Shown piece after piece: positions 21,882 through 33,500 of a DNA stretch of 64,000 nt. The notes under the pieces are model-generated. The model did not search any database and had not been told where the DNA came from. It saw nothing but the letters and a program-made list of their open reading frames with translations. Positions within the stretch are counted from its first letter, which is position 1. Each line of letters begins with the position of its first letter. A program made the translations under genes and the position numbers. Origin of the DNA: Madurella fahalii (Eukaryota > Ascomycota > Sordariomycetes > Sordariales); the NCBI GenBank assembly GCA_029876055.1, contig CM056874.1, positions 3,596,001-3,660,000 of the forward strand, read 5' to 3'.

Positions 21882-23233
21882 ATGCCACCTTCATACGAAC
21901 ACCAGCCAAAAGTGAGTCAACGGCATCTTTGGTGACAGGTTGGGAGGAACAGCATCGAGGCAGCGAGGGAGTGAAAACCCCTCGCAAACAGATACTAGCT
22001 TCCAGCTCCCTTTCCCCCTCTAATGCGATTGCCACCACATCATGGTTTCGAAACACAGTTTCCTGCGTCAGTTGTCGGGTGGGCTTGCTCGAACAGGATG
22101 AACAATGGCTGACTCGCGCTGCAGAAACGTCGTCTGGACACTGATGACAATGGAAGTCGTTCTACGACATTCAAGGCGCCGTCCCGGTTCAGGCCAACCG
22201 AACCCAGGGAATGGACTGTGTCAATCGCTGTGCCCACCAGCATAATCACAGAGTAAGTTTCCCTGGCGTCAACTCCCCTGGCTCTCCTCCCTAACCATCA
22301 TGACAGCTGTGTGACACGCGAACAGAGAACTACCAATGTCGGCCGCGTCGCGCGAGCTTTAGCTATCTTCTCCGTGGACGAGGTTGTCATCTTTGACGAC
22401 AGCCCACCGGACCAGCGCAACGCAAATGTCGATCCAGACGCCTACACCGGGGATGTGGACCCGGCACACTTCATGGAGCATATCCTGAATTATTTGGAGA
22501 CTCCTCCATTCATGCGGAAACTGCTCTTCCCCTTGCATCCGAATTTGAGGTCTCTGGGCTTGCTTCCCAATCTCGAAATGCCCCACCATCCACACAAGGA
22601 CGAGTGGCTACCCTACAGGGAGGGGCTGGCCCTCGAGGTCCCCCCCAAGGGAGGAAAAGGGTAAGCTTCGGCCTCAACAGCGCACTGCGTTGGGGGTTGT
22701 CTGCTAATTCGCACAGGACTGTGGTGGATATCGGGATGCCTGATACAGTAACCATAAACGAGTCAATCCCGCCCAAGACGCGGGTGACACTCAAGATGGC
22801 TGACGATTCCTACGGGACGCCTGAGCCTGTGCATCCTGCGATACCGAGAACCGAAGGGGGGTACTTCTGGGGGTTCAGCGTGCGGAAAGCCTCGTCACTA
22901 TCCAGCGTCTTCACTACCAGCCCCTACGAAAACGGCTACGACATGAGCATCGGCACATCGGAGCGCGGACAGCCGCTATCAAGAGCGTTCCCCGATTATC
23001 AGCAAGCCGACTTCAGCCATCTTCTGGTAGTCTTCGGTGGGCCGCGGGGGCTGGAATACGCCGCCATGAACGACCCGGAGCTGGGCGAGATGGGCATCGC
23101 CGGATCGCGGACCAAGGAACTTTTCGACCACTGGGTGAACGTGCTGCCGAACCAAGGCACTAGGGGCATTCGGACAGACGAAGCTCTCCTGATAGCCCTG
23201 ACTGGACTCAGGAGGTTGTGGGACACCAGCTGA
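21882..23233 (+). CDS. SPOUT-class RNA methyltransferase (DUF171 / SPOUT1-C9orf114 family)
   Basis: Predicted SAM-dependent RNA methyltransferase with a trefoil-knot fold. Exons: 21882-21911, 22125-22252, 22307-22660, 22717-23233; introns of 213, 54 and 56 nt, giving 342 aa. Exon 2 begins with the Lys/Arg run KRRLD and ends in VSIAVPTSII; splicing then gives CVTREQRTTNVGRVARALAI, the conserved N-terminal block of the family. The C-terminal knot region holds LLVVFGGPRGLEYA and LPNQGTRGIRTDEALLIAL, matching the GPxGLE and NQGxxxIRTEE signatures. The first exon is only ten codons (MPPSYEHQPK) and its 213-nt intron is the longest here, so the first exon is the least certain part. The function in fungi is poorly known; human SPOUT1 acts at the mitotic spindle and on RNA. 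Confidence 0.9.
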
Positions 23234-24301
23234 CCCCCTTCCCACTTGATTTCACCAACAAGATTAGCGTGGCGCTCCCACTTGCGGCCGGCACTTGCTG
23301 CACCCCGGACCAATATTATATCTATTATCGCCGAGTCCTTCCATTGCTGTGTCCTGCTGATGATCTTCGGTTGACTCTGCATCACGAGTAATTCTCGAAC
23401 GGGTTAGTCTCGAGCGTTGATATTGTGCAACGCCTTCTTTAGCGCCATTCCCAACCCTTGCCGGAGCGTTAATGCACCGTCTATCATCATATACGCTAAA
23501 GATGCTCCGGCCAGTAACTAAGAGCACCCCCCTCTCCCGGGCTGTTTCTTCCTTGGTTGAATGGTACGGACCCCGCACCCAGGACATTGCAGTGGGAAGG
23601 CTGCATTGTCGTCACAACACTGCTCCCCAATTTCTGACATGCATTGGCTGGCCCGTCGGCTAGCTCGGAGGGCAAGAATGGATAAGCCTGGGGTGTCTTC
23701 GGGAGGAGGCAGTCGGTCACTTCCTCCTCACCCGGTAAAGAGACAGCTGGCATTCAAATGCGTTTCGGAAACGGCGCTTGCCGCGAACCTTGACGGCCCG
23801 GTACGCTAACGTAATAACCAAGTAGCTTAGTATACTTCAAACGTCTCTCTGAGAGCCATAGAGAATTCACAGCTCCGTCCGCGCCGTAGAACACAACTAT
23901 TAGTCATGCCCGTCGACAAGCGCTTCTCGCACATGCGATGCGTTTAAGAAGCTGGCCTTCCAAGTCTGTGGGGTTTACCTTAGGTTAGTCTGAGGGTTAG
24001 GGTTAAGGCTGAGGTATGGACACACAGGCTTGTATCTTTCATTGTCTCGCTCCCGGCCCATAGTCAACGACTTACAGGCGCAAGTTAAATTACTGCTGGC
24101 TCCTACCAGAATACTCTTAGATGCCATAATAAATGCATTAACCAGTAAATAACACTCAAAAACAATATCAACACAGCGAGGTTAGTTAGAAAACTTGGAA
24201 TTGTAGTGAGCTAGTATAGACAATGTTACAAGCGCATCGAACTGAAATCATCCTGTGTTATTCTATTTCCGAACTCAAACAGAAACTCCTGGTCTATCCC
24301 A
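23234..24301. other. Intergenic region between SPOUT and NmrA-like genes
   Basis: Convergent 3' ends with about 1.07 kb between them. AT content rises after 23800. A 63-codon plus-strand frame at 23472-23663 has an Arg/Ser-rich start but no support. A short GGTTAGGGTT string near 23990 is too short to be telomeric. I see no gene. Confidence 0.45.
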
Positions 24302-25364
24302 TTACGCGAAGAGGTCCTTCTTACTCTTCAAAAAGTCCTTCCACGTCGTCGGAGCTAGGCCAACCTCAGCAAGCAACTCATGGCCCTCAGCCAGCGAACC
24401 GCCCGCGTAGAAACCCGGATCCTCGCACAGCAGCTCGTTCTCTAGGATCTCCTGCGCAATCGGCGCGGGTAGAAAGCTCTTATACACGTCCTGGTCGAGT
24501 TGGACGTACTGTGCCTTCTTCCCCGTCACCTCCTCGAACTCGGCTATGATCCGGGTGAGGGTGTAGTAATCGGCAGCGGCGTAGACCTGTTTTCCTAGAA
24601 CCTTGCTGCGATTCTTGACTACCGCCACGAAGTATTTGCCTAGGTTTTGGAGAGACCGGTCAGTTCCACTAGTGTTCTCGTGAGAGGAAAAGAGAAGGGA
24701 CTCACCCATGTCGCTTTCGGGGAAGAAAAGCGGCAGCTGAGCCTTGGTGGCACTGGTGGGACCCGAGAGAGTGTACGACCCATCATCACCCTTCCTCAGA
24801 AGTTGCAGGTTTGTGAAGTTGGTCATGTAGTAGCCCGGCAGGATAAAGGTGGCCGGAGTGCCCTGCCATCGTATGTACTTCTCGATGTCCGCCTTGCGGT
24901 CAAAGTGCGCTACGTGCCGCAGCCGACCGTTGGAGGCATCGGTAACGTTTATAAGGGACGAGAAGACGATGTGCTGCACGCCCGCATCCTTGGCGGCGTC
25001 GGCGACGTTCTTGCCGTGCTCAAACTCGGTGCCTGGGTCTGCCCCGGTCACAAAGTCGGGCAGGGTGACGAGGAAGAGTGTATGGGTCCCCTTGAGTGCC
25101 TCGGCTAGGGACGACGGAGAGTTCAAGTCGGCCTGAATGCGGAATGTGAGTATCTTTTCGTGGAATCTGGCAAGTGCTGAAGTGACTTACAGTGATGACT
25201 TCAATGCCGTGTTTAGCTAGAGCCTGGGCGGCGGACTTGGATGCATCCCGAGTTACGGCGCGGATCTTGAAACTCTGGGACAGGGCGGAGTCGGCCAAGA
25301 CTGCTTGAATCACGGAACCGCCTTGAATACCGGTCGCGCCAAAAACGGTCAAGAGCTTCGACAT
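24302..25364 (-). CDS. NmrA-like NAD(P)-binding protein
   Basis: Atypical short-chain dehydrogenase of the NmrA/HSCARG family, which often senses NAD(P) state or acts as an oxidoreductase. Exons on the minus strand: 25191-25364, 24706-25132, 24302-24639; introns of 58 and 66 nt, giving 312 aa. The N terminus MSKLLTVFGATGIQGGSV carries the Rossmann GxxGxxG, and AVTRD gives the NADP-type Arg after the second strand. Later blocks are LFLVTLPDF, HIVFSSLINVTDA and LPGYYMTNF, all typical of the family. The second intron is a multiple of three and lies between SDMG and KYFVAVVKN. It is divergent from the adjacent Zn2Cys6 regulator with a 623-bp shared promoter, suggesting joint control. Confidence 0.9.
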
Positions 25365-25987
25365 GATGAATTCTGGAATCGGGGATCCAAGTAGAGAGAT
25401 CAGATGCTATTCAAAGGAGATATTGTGCAGCTTGATACATTAGACGTGCCAGTACTGATGTTCGAGGCCAGCGGCGACGCTTTATATCTCGTACGTTTCC
25501 TTCTGTCAAATAAGCGGTCTTCGACGTGATTCTCACAAGCTCATATTTCAAAGCCATTTCACGGCTCGGAGTCCGAGGTGGGCCATGGCGATTGAGTAGA
25601 CACTTGGCGAAGGGGTTTGGATTCGTTTTTTGAGGTTCACCTAACAAATTTACGGGTAATGTATACCTAGCCCTTGATCTAATCCTCGCGCTCAGCATAA
25701 GAACCCGCGACAAAAATATGTCATACACAGGTTCGGCGGACTTAAAGGCGACGATACTTACAAAGCAGGCTACTCCTCCTCCCCGCTTCGGACACCGAAC
25801 CGTCTGCCATTGGCTCTTGGCGCTTATAATCCCAGCATCCGGGTTTCTCAGTCAGCTCCTGTTCGCCCCTGGCAATTCCTTCAATACTTTCGCATTCTGA
25901 CATCCATCCAGAAGTTGTATTCGATCCAGGCTTCCAAACCGGGGTTTGCACACATTTACTAAATTAGGACCGGGGTCGGATGCCAAC
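25365..25987. promoter_or_regulatory. Divergent promoter, NmrA-like / Zn2Cys6 regulator
   Basis: 623 bp between two divergent starts. A regulator facing a likely target across a shared promoter is a common fungal arrangement. No CGG-N-CCG operator was confidently identified. Confidence 0.45.
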
Positions 25988-28222
25988 ATGGAAACGGAGC
26001 AGCTCCCATTGCGACGAGGAGGAGGGGAAGGCCACAACAGCAGCACATTGACTGGCCAACTGTCCTGCGTGCAATGCCGTAGCCGCAAACTAAAATGCGA
26101 CCGAAAGCGGCCAATGTGTGACCGATGTGTCAAGCAGAACGAGACATGTAGCTATCCCGGATCTCGGCTGCGGGCGCTTGGTCGACGGAAGACTGTGCGG
26201 GAGCTCGAGGAACGGATCGGTGGGCTCAAACACTGCTGAAGATCGATAGCTTCAAAGAAGGAGCCGGACTGACAAATGGCACTATTTTGACAGAGGAGCT
26301 CGAGGGCCTCCTGAGAGCCGCCAACATCGGAACTGCACAGGAGGCGGGGCCAGATTTGGCCCAGGGGCCCTCGCCCTCGCTACACGACCTCGATCTCTTC
26401 GGCATTGACCATATACCAAACCACCAAGACATATCGTTCGGCCAAGGCTCACTGATCGATCCAGGACTACCTGCTCTGCCGCAAGAGTCGGCGAATCAGT
26501 TGATCGGTCTAGGTCTCTTTGAGCAGCTTCCTCCATTCGATGTCATTGACGAACTGTAGGGACATCAAGATAGACTTTTCCATGCCGTAGCCATTGACTG
26601 TCAATATGCATAGGACCCTCCTCTACTTCCAAAACATCCATGCCGGTGCGCCTATGCTTCACCAGGCGAACTACACAGCAGCCCTGCGCCTTCCCCCGCA
26701 CATGCGTCCCCCTATGTGCCTTCAATACATCGTCATGGCCTCGGCAGCGGCAACATCCGAGATTTACCGCCATCTTTCCGAGCCCTTCTATCAACGAGCT
26801 CGAGTCTACGCCGAGGCAGACGAGTTGAAGGGACAAGGCGAGACTTTCACGACATTGGCCCACGCACAATCCTGGTGCCTCATCTCGGCATACGAGTGCC
26901 ATGTGTACGCTACCTTTACCAGGGCATCCACCAGCCTCTGCCGCGGCGTGCGGATTGCCCAGATGCTCAAGTTGCACCAGCTCGACATTCAAGAACCGGA
27001 ACCACTGCATTCCGGCCTCCTCCCGCCGAGAAACCCGATCGAAGCCGAGGAGAGGCGGCGGACGTGGTGGGTTGTCTTCTTGGCCGATCGCTTCCTCGCG
27101 TCCATCACGGGTTGGCCGTCTCTGATCGACGAGCGCCGTATCCGGACCAACCTTCCTTGCACCGAAGAGTCCTTCCGCGCCGGCACATCAGACGAGCCCC
27201 CGGTCCCGCTCTCCAAGGGGTTGCATGAACTCGAGCTTGGCCGGGGCGCCCAAATATCTCCCCTCGCGGTCCGTCTCCTCGCCGCCAACGAGTTGCTCCA
27301 CGCCCTCGATCACTGCGCGCAGCACCGTTTTGCAGACGACGGCTCCGAAGACAACCAGGAGGGACCATACTGGCGACGGCTGAGAGAGATCGACGCGAAC
27401 CTGGGCGTGCTGACCGTGTTCCTCCCGGAGGAGCTCCATCTATCCCGAAACCCGCGCAGCCTCGACGCCATCCTCGTCCACACGTGCACCCACATGGCCA
27501 TCATCCACCTGCACCACACCGCGCTGCGGCTGATGCGCCGCCACTCGACGGGGTCCCATCTCATAGCCCAGAGCGAGGCGCGTCTCCTCCCTGCTGCCAA
27601 TGGCATCCTCGCCGTGTTCCGCACGGCGGGCGACGGCGTCGGCACTGCAATCCGGAACCCGTTGCTCTCGTTTGCGGCGTACATGGCCGCATCGGTCTTT
27701 CTCGAGGATTATTCCCAGGCATCGGCTGGAGGAGGAGGCAGGGTGGCCGGGGTGTACAATCGAAGCCGGCAGAGCGAGGACAGCCTTGATTTCCTGGCCC
27801 GGATCCTGGTCTTCTTCGGGAGGAGCAGTCCGCTCGTCCGGGCAAACGCTTTCCAGCTGGCGGCGGATATGAAGCGGACGGGATATGATGAGTCTATGGT
27901 GGACAAGGTCATGAGTCAGTTCGAGGCGTCAGGGGGCCCTACCTCGGAGATACGGATGCCGAGCTCCTACGGGTTGCCCATGCTGTTCTGCCCGGCTCTA
28001 ACTTCCACGCCCGGTCCCTCGGAAGATCCAGTATTTGGCTTACATGGAAGCCCTGGTTCTTGGGGGCACGACGGTAGTAACACCTCGATCCCTCTCCATG
28101 ATCACTCTATGCCCGGCCCGTCTCTTACAGGTCGTGGAGTTGCGTCGTCGATGTTGCAAACTGGGGTTTTGGACGGGCTTTTTTCGCAGCTTCCGGAGGA
28201 CCCTGGAACCTTCCTATCATAG
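25988..28222 (+). CDS. Zn2Cys6 fungal-specific transcription factor
   Basis: Nuclear regulator. Exons 25988-26219, 26294-26555, 26614-28222; introns of 74 and 58 nt, giving 700 aa. The binuclear zinc cluster is at residues 27-54 with spacing C-x2-C-x6-C-x6-C-x2-C-x6-C (CVQCRSRKLKC then CDRCVKQNETC). Splicing joins a short coiled coil, ELEERI to EELEGLL, as expected after a zinc cluster. The middle homology (Fungal_trans) domain spans about 160-450, with YFQNIHAGAPMLH and the signature AEERRRTWWVVFLADRF. The first intron has a CTGAC branch and ends TTTTGACAG; read unspliced, it would look like a frameshift. The C-terminal ~150 residues are Pro/Ser/Gly-rich, possibly activating. Targets are unknown; the NmrA-like gene is the nearest candidate. 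Confidence 0.93.
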
Positions 28223-28552
28223 GGCCTAAGGTGAGGCTGTTGAACAATGCAACTTTGTGGCCTGGTAACTAGAGGGCAAAATCAGATAACTGATGTTCGT
28301 TCAGGGTGGCATAGCCGGGAAATCTGAATATTCTTACCTAAACATATACCCAAGGTGCATTTTCGGTTCAAATATGCCTGCCCCAAGTCGCTCCGCTCCA
28401 ACCACCATTCGAACCAAGATGCTTTCCGGCGTGCGATGGGTTTCGAGTAGATTGAGGCAGAGCTGGTAGCAGCTTAGCGGTGTTTTGTATCCCTAAAAAG
28501 AATAACCGTTTCATCTGCTCGCCGGACAATGGGCTGAGATTGGTCAAGGAGT
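28223..28552. other. Spacer between two convergent regulator genes
   Basis: 330 bp holding the 3' UTRs of both transcription factor genes. Nothing else is seen. Confidence 0.5.
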
Positions 28553-31493
28553 CTATGCATCGAGCCCCTTCAAGAAGGATTCTAGCTCGCTCTGCGCATC
28601 ATGATCCTCCGGTAGAGCCCTCAAGAACCACTCGCCCAACGCTTCCAGTCGACACCGACAAACAGGGATCCTGCTCCGACCCCAGACTGCCCACCCCTCG
28701 CCGCGCTCCTTCCACCTTAGCAGTTCCGGATTGTTATATTCGGCCGTGAAGAGATCGATAGCCGCAGCATTAACAGAGCCTGGAGGTGAACAGCTCGGGC
28801 AGACACTTGTATGAGAAGCGTAAGAGCAGGCGACAATGGCGCTCATCAGCAGCCCAGGAATGGCCAGCGGGTTGGAGAGCCGGAGACGCCTCGATGCAAC
28901 AGGGCTCGAAGTGCCCGATAACCGCGATACCGGGTTAATCGAGGCTTCCGGATCGACTGCCACGAGACGCGCAATCTGCGATGCACTCCACAATGCGGTA
29001 CGGGGACATGCTGATGACATCCAGGTGCGAAGGCGGGCCTTTGGTTTCTGCACCGCCGCCATGGCGGCAATCGCAGCGGGGTTCAAGGCGTTGGACCCGT
29101 GGAAGAGGTTGCCGTGGACGCGAAGAAGAGTTAGTGGCGCGTGCATCTTGATGGCAGAGATGTGCCACAGCGTGACGGTAAGGGGTGTGAGAGCCGAGTC
29201 GCCATTGCTTGTTGAGCTTGTTCTCGCGGGGCCTGTTGGAAGGTGTCGTTCATCCAAGTCGCAATCTTCCACCATTTTCGCGTACCATCCCTTCAGATTG
29301 GAGCGCCAGACCTTGATGGTGGCTCCCGGCGCTAGCTTGGTTACAATCTCATCTGACGCGGCGCTGTGCGCCTCGCGAGCCGCTTCCCATACCCCGGCCT
29401 GCAGTGCGCACAAGCCGAGGTGGTAATCCAGGCGGGTGAGACGACAGGGTAACTGGCACAGTCCAGAACTACCACTGCCGTTGTCGACGAGAGCGTCGCG
29501 GATGAGGTAGCTAAATAGGGCCTTTTCACGCCCGACAGGCTCGTCCCATTGTAGCTTGCGCCGCTCTTCCTCGCTAGCAGATGTCCACAACTGTGAAGAC
29601 TTTGGCAGCGGGATGCAGAGCTCCTGATAGCGTACGGATGGCGGGTGGTCGAGGAGGATGCTGAGATAGGTGTCAATGCGAAGCACCGAGAAGGCAAGTC
29701 TAGGGAGGCGAGTTCAGCTGGTCAGTAAGACAGAAAACTTGGACGCGGTTGAGAACGTCGATGGCGGAGCACGCACCGATGAAGTTGCTCTTTAGCAAGC
29801 CAGAACGTGAATGCGCATTCCTCCACGTAGTCGGGTAAAACATGATGGCCATTGAAGATATCCAGGCAACGGCAGGTCGAGACCAAAAGGGCGTTGAGAC
29901 GGACCGCTTTCGCCAGCATGCCTTGCTCGCTCTGCCTGACTCTCAGTGCCCGTGCTTGGTTCAATGTTACGGCAGGTGGTCCCTTACCCGGCAGCAGACT
30001 GCGTATACGATGCACAGCAACAGAGCCTGCAACGTGTGCAGTGACGGAGTTGACTCCTGTAGTATCCGGTCAGCCATCCCTCGCAGAGCGGCGTATAAAT
30101 GTAGCACGTACGGGTCCAGTGGCAGCCATCACTTCCTCCAACACCGTGGAGGCGATCTCGGGATAGTCATGCCTCCCCGCAACCCAACTGGAGAGCAGGA
30201 GCATCGCTCCGAGCAACAAATCGGACGCATCGCGCAGTTCAAAGGTCGGAGCATGCAGGATTGGCCAGTACGGATGAACCTCTACGAAGAAGATCTGGAC
30301 AAGATCGTGGGCTTTTGCTAGATCCTGACGAATCAATGTACGAAGTACCTGGTTCGAGTGGCCGTGTTCTCTTCCAGGCGACAGCGGCGTGGTGGGATGC
30401 CTAGAAGCCGCTTCGGAACGACTTTGCCCGCTGCTCGTCGCCTGTAATAGAGATGCATCCTTATTTGAAGCTATTGTTGATATCTCGGATATGCCACCGT
30501 GCTCCGCGACCGCGAGCAATGTGCTAGGCAACAGAGTGGCGTTGACGGTGGGATCAACGCTCTGCACGGGGTAACCACCCGCCATCCCACTTGATCGTTC
30601 ACCCGGACCCGAACCCGCACTTCCCAAAGGGAGCGGACAGTCTACGAATCCAGCAGCGCTGGGAGCCGGGGTTTGAGGGATGGGTGCGTCAGCGAGGACA
30701 GGCCACTGGACCAGGGCTTGAGACGGTGAGACGAGAGCTGAGGTAGAGTCGGGCGGCGATAGAGGAGACACCAACCAGCCATACTGGGACGGTTGGACGT
30801 TCAGCGCTTGATGTTCGTCGTTTGCGTCAGACCATGCGGAGCTCAGGATGTCTATGCTGTAATTGTTACCGTCATTGCCGGCATCTGCCATCCCGGCATC
30901 CAGATCCGCAGGTCGGGCGGCGTCCGTTGTCGTTAGTGTATCGTTGCCTCCCGAATTCGGGCTCATGTCCGGGCGGACACAGCCAATGCCATTGGAGATG
31001 CAGGACTGACAGGGCGTAATCTCGTCGCATTTGAGCTTCCGCTTGTGGCAGAACACACACGCGACCAGCGCTCGCCTTGACCTGGACTGCTGTGGATGGA
31101 ACTCGATGTGTCGCTTCAAAACATCACTAGCCGAGATTGCTATGCATCAGCCCACATCATCCATTGCCCAGCCTTCGTAGCCCACGAGCGTCACGCAATG
31201 GACGAAGTGTGGAGGCTTTGAAGGGGGGTTACATATATAAGCCAGAGGATTGCTCACCTCCTCACGTATCTGCGCCCGCAAATAGGACATTGATGTTTCG
31301 GTTGGGAGCTGTGGGACTTAGCATGACGCACCAAATGTTCTTTTCTGGTGAAGTGTCTGCCACAACCCGGGGCATTGCACTCGAAACGCTTGCCGGACAT
31401 TCCGGCGGTAGTAATTGATCGCGTGGGAGCTGTTGTTGGCCGCGCCGCCTGGCCGCCTTGTGCTTCCGGATGTGTTGGGACGGGGACGTTCAT
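28553..31493 (-). CDS. Transcription factor with two C2H2 fingers plus a Zn2Cys6 cluster
   Basis: Nuclear regulator combining two DNA-binding modules. Exons on the minus strand: 31258-31493, 30112-31126, 29988-30056, 29777-29931, 28553-29699; introns of 131, 55, 56 and 77 nt, giving 873 aa. Finger 1 is at about residues 39-61 (CNAPGCGRHFTRKEHLVRH). Finger 2, at about 69-90, is split by the first intron (CPICGRRYVRR / SDVLKRHIEFH). The zinc cluster follows within about 15 residues (CVFCHKRKLKC, CQSC). A long Ser/Pro linker leads to a Fungal_trans domain starting near VEVHPYWPILHAPTF, with LAFSVLRIDTYLSILLDHPP in the last exon. Exon 3 is only 23 codons, and its frame differs from the longer spurious frame at 29722-30015. 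ATG 31493 is the first in frame. It is divergent from the CipA-like oxidoreductase. Confidence 0.92.
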
Positions 31494-31836
31494 GGAGACT
31501 GCAGGGAGCGTGAGTGAGAGATGGAGGATGTGCAAGTTGCGTAAGGTACCTAGGTAAACGGCAGTGTGGGATGTGGGATGCGGCAAGTGGCATGTGGGAG
31601 GTGGGAGGTGGGAGGTGGGATTGGCTCGCCTGAATTGCAAGGCTGACGCCCACGCTTCCCTATTGGCTAGGCTTCCTCTGTCCCCTACTGTACAATACGC
31701 CGGTGCAGTATTCCTCTACCGGGATTTAAACACACAACCAAGTGTAAGAAGGCCCGGGAACAACCACACTTCTCTCCAAGTCCAACTACCTCACTCAGAA
31801 AGAATTCTCCGCGAGCATTTGCATCTCAAATTCACA
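31494..31836. promoter_or_regulatory. Divergent promoter, dual-finger regulator / CipA-like oxidoreductase
   Basis: 343 bp shared by two divergent genes, with a GTGGGAG tandem repeat at 31594-31620 and related GTGGGAT units just before it. G-rich GTGGG units could bind C2H2 proteins, but this is only a guess. Confidence 0.45.
31594..31620. repeat. 7-bp tandem repeat (GTGGGAG)4
   Basis: Nearly four copies of GTGGGAG in the divergent promoter, preceded by GTGGGAT-like units from about 31566. Confidence 0.85.
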
Positions 31837-32801
31837 ATGAGCGGCAAAATCACCAAAGTCGCACTCGCCGGGGTATTCCCGCCTTGCCACCGACGTCCCT
31901 GGTCTTCAAGGTGATGACTAACATCTCACAGGCGTCGGGTAACCTCGGTCCTGCTATCCTCCAGCAACTCCTGGTCGCAAATTTCCAGGTAACGGTTCTC
32001 ACTCGCACCGGCGGCTCCGCGCACAGCTTTCCTGCGTCGGTCAGCGTCGTACATGTCGATTACAACTCGCTCGACTCGCTAGTCGCCGCGCTCCGTGGCC
32101 AGGATGCGGTCGTATCAACGATCGCGTCCGCGGCACTCGCCAAGCAACTGCTTCTCGTAGAGGCAGCCGCGCGGGCCGGCGTGAAACGCTTCATCCCAAG
32201 CGACTTTGGCTCCAACACGGTGCACCCAAAAACTTCCACGCTGCCCGTATACGCCGACAAGGTTGCGGTGCAGAAGGCGCTCCGGGATAAGGCCGCGCAG
32301 CCGGGAGGCTTGACTTACACCATCGTGCTCAACGGGCCCTTTCTCGACTGGGGCATCATGGTGGGTTTCGTTCTTGGCGTGAAGGATCGGCGCGCCGTGT
32401 TATACGACGGCGGCGACCGCATCTTCAGCACAACAACTCTAGGAACCGTTGGCAAGGCCGTCGCGGCCGTGCTGAGCAAGCCCGATGAGACCAGAAACCG
32501 ACCCGTGTACGTGCACGACACCGCAACGACGTTGAAGTCGCTGTACGAGAAGGGGAAGAAGGCGACGCCTGGGGAGAAGTGGATGGAGGAGGTGGTCAGC
32601 ACTGATGACCTCCTCGCTGAGGGCTGGGCTGAGTTGAAGAAGGAGCATCCCGACCCGAGAAATTTTGCAATGAAGTTCATCAGTGCGGCCATTTGGGGTG
32701 AGGGCTATGGAGCACATTTCGAGAAGACGGACAATGAGCTGCTCGGCATCAAGGAACTCACTGAGGAGGAGGTGCAAGCCATTGTTGAACGCTATGCTTA
32801 G
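31837..32801 (+). CDS. Isoflavone reductase / CipA-like NmrA-family oxidoreductase
   Basis: Predicted NAD(P)H-dependent reductase of the isoflavone-reductase/PCBER subgroup, which act on aromatic or phenylpropanoid substrates in plants; fungal relatives are often called CipA. Exons 31837-31872 and 31932-32801, with a 59-nt intron (branch ACTAAC), giving 301 aa. The intron splits the Rossmann motif: MSGKITKVALAG joins ASGNLGPAIL, restoring GxxGxxG. Further family blocks are VTVLTR (strand 2), VVSTIAS, the conserved GVKRFIPSDFG near residue 105 and a VYADK segment carrying the catalytic-type Lys. The substrate is unknown. Its divergent neighbour is a transcription factor, and an MFS exporter lies downstream in the convergent orientation. 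Confidence 0.9.
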
Positions 32802-33500
32802 GTCGATCTGGACATAAGCCTGGATGAGATGGATTTGAAGGCGTTTATACTACCTTTAACTGTTGGTCGGCAATGACAACCACAATGGTCGAGACATCCG
32901 TCGTTAGACCGGTTGCCGTTCAGATCGTAGTAGGCTCGGCGGTGCGTCCACTGAGAGGGTAAAGAGAGAACTGCTTTCAGGATATCATTTACTTTGAATT
33001 TAAGAACGGATTGAGCACGCGGTGATAAGAGCAGAACGTGATAAGCTCAGAAGGATAATAACTTGGGCCGACGAGGTTCGCTATATGCTCTCTTTTATGG
33101 ACGAGACGGACTCAATGCTTACCAAGCCGCTCGGTTCAGAAATCTCATACCTTCAGGGTTCGAAAGCAGCGGAACGCAAGGAAAATATGAATCGGCTTAG
33201 CAGTATATTAGGAAACATTATACAAAGTGTGTAGCGTTTGGTTCCTCGCATGTACAAGAGTTTTACAGTCATAAAGCGCCAAGAGATTTTGCTCCGATAC
33301 AAGCAGCGTAACAAGGATAACTCGACCTGCAGCTCTGTAAATACTAGTTTTACTTCCTTAACAAGATTACGGGTAACCAAACTATAGGCTAAATTATATC
33401 TGGCATCCTCTTTACCAGAAAGTAACACAAGTTGTATATGACCTGCAAGTATGTACTAAGACTAGGCAGGAATGTACGACTGACCGGAAATATTCGGGAT
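32802..33500. other. Intergenic region between CipA-like and MFS genes
   Basis: About 700 bp, AT-richer than its flanks, between convergent 3' ends. No gene is seen. Confidence 0.5.

Noticed and set aside
23985..24000. Telomere-like GGTTAGGGTT, also near 51905.
   Set aside because: Only one to two units each and far from any terminal array; consistent with chance.
26200..26300. Apparent frameshift in the Zn2Cys6 regulator after ELEERI.
   Set aside because: A 74-nt intron (26220-26293) with a CTGAC branch and TTTTGACAG end joins the frames exactly and restores a coiled coil, so no break is needed.
29722..30015. Open frame reading GSVAVHRIRSLLPGKG in the dual-finger regulator.
   Set aside because: The shifted frame gives STPSLHTLQALLLCIVYAV followed by a GTAAGG donor, which matches fungal regulator domains and keeps phase with both neighbours.
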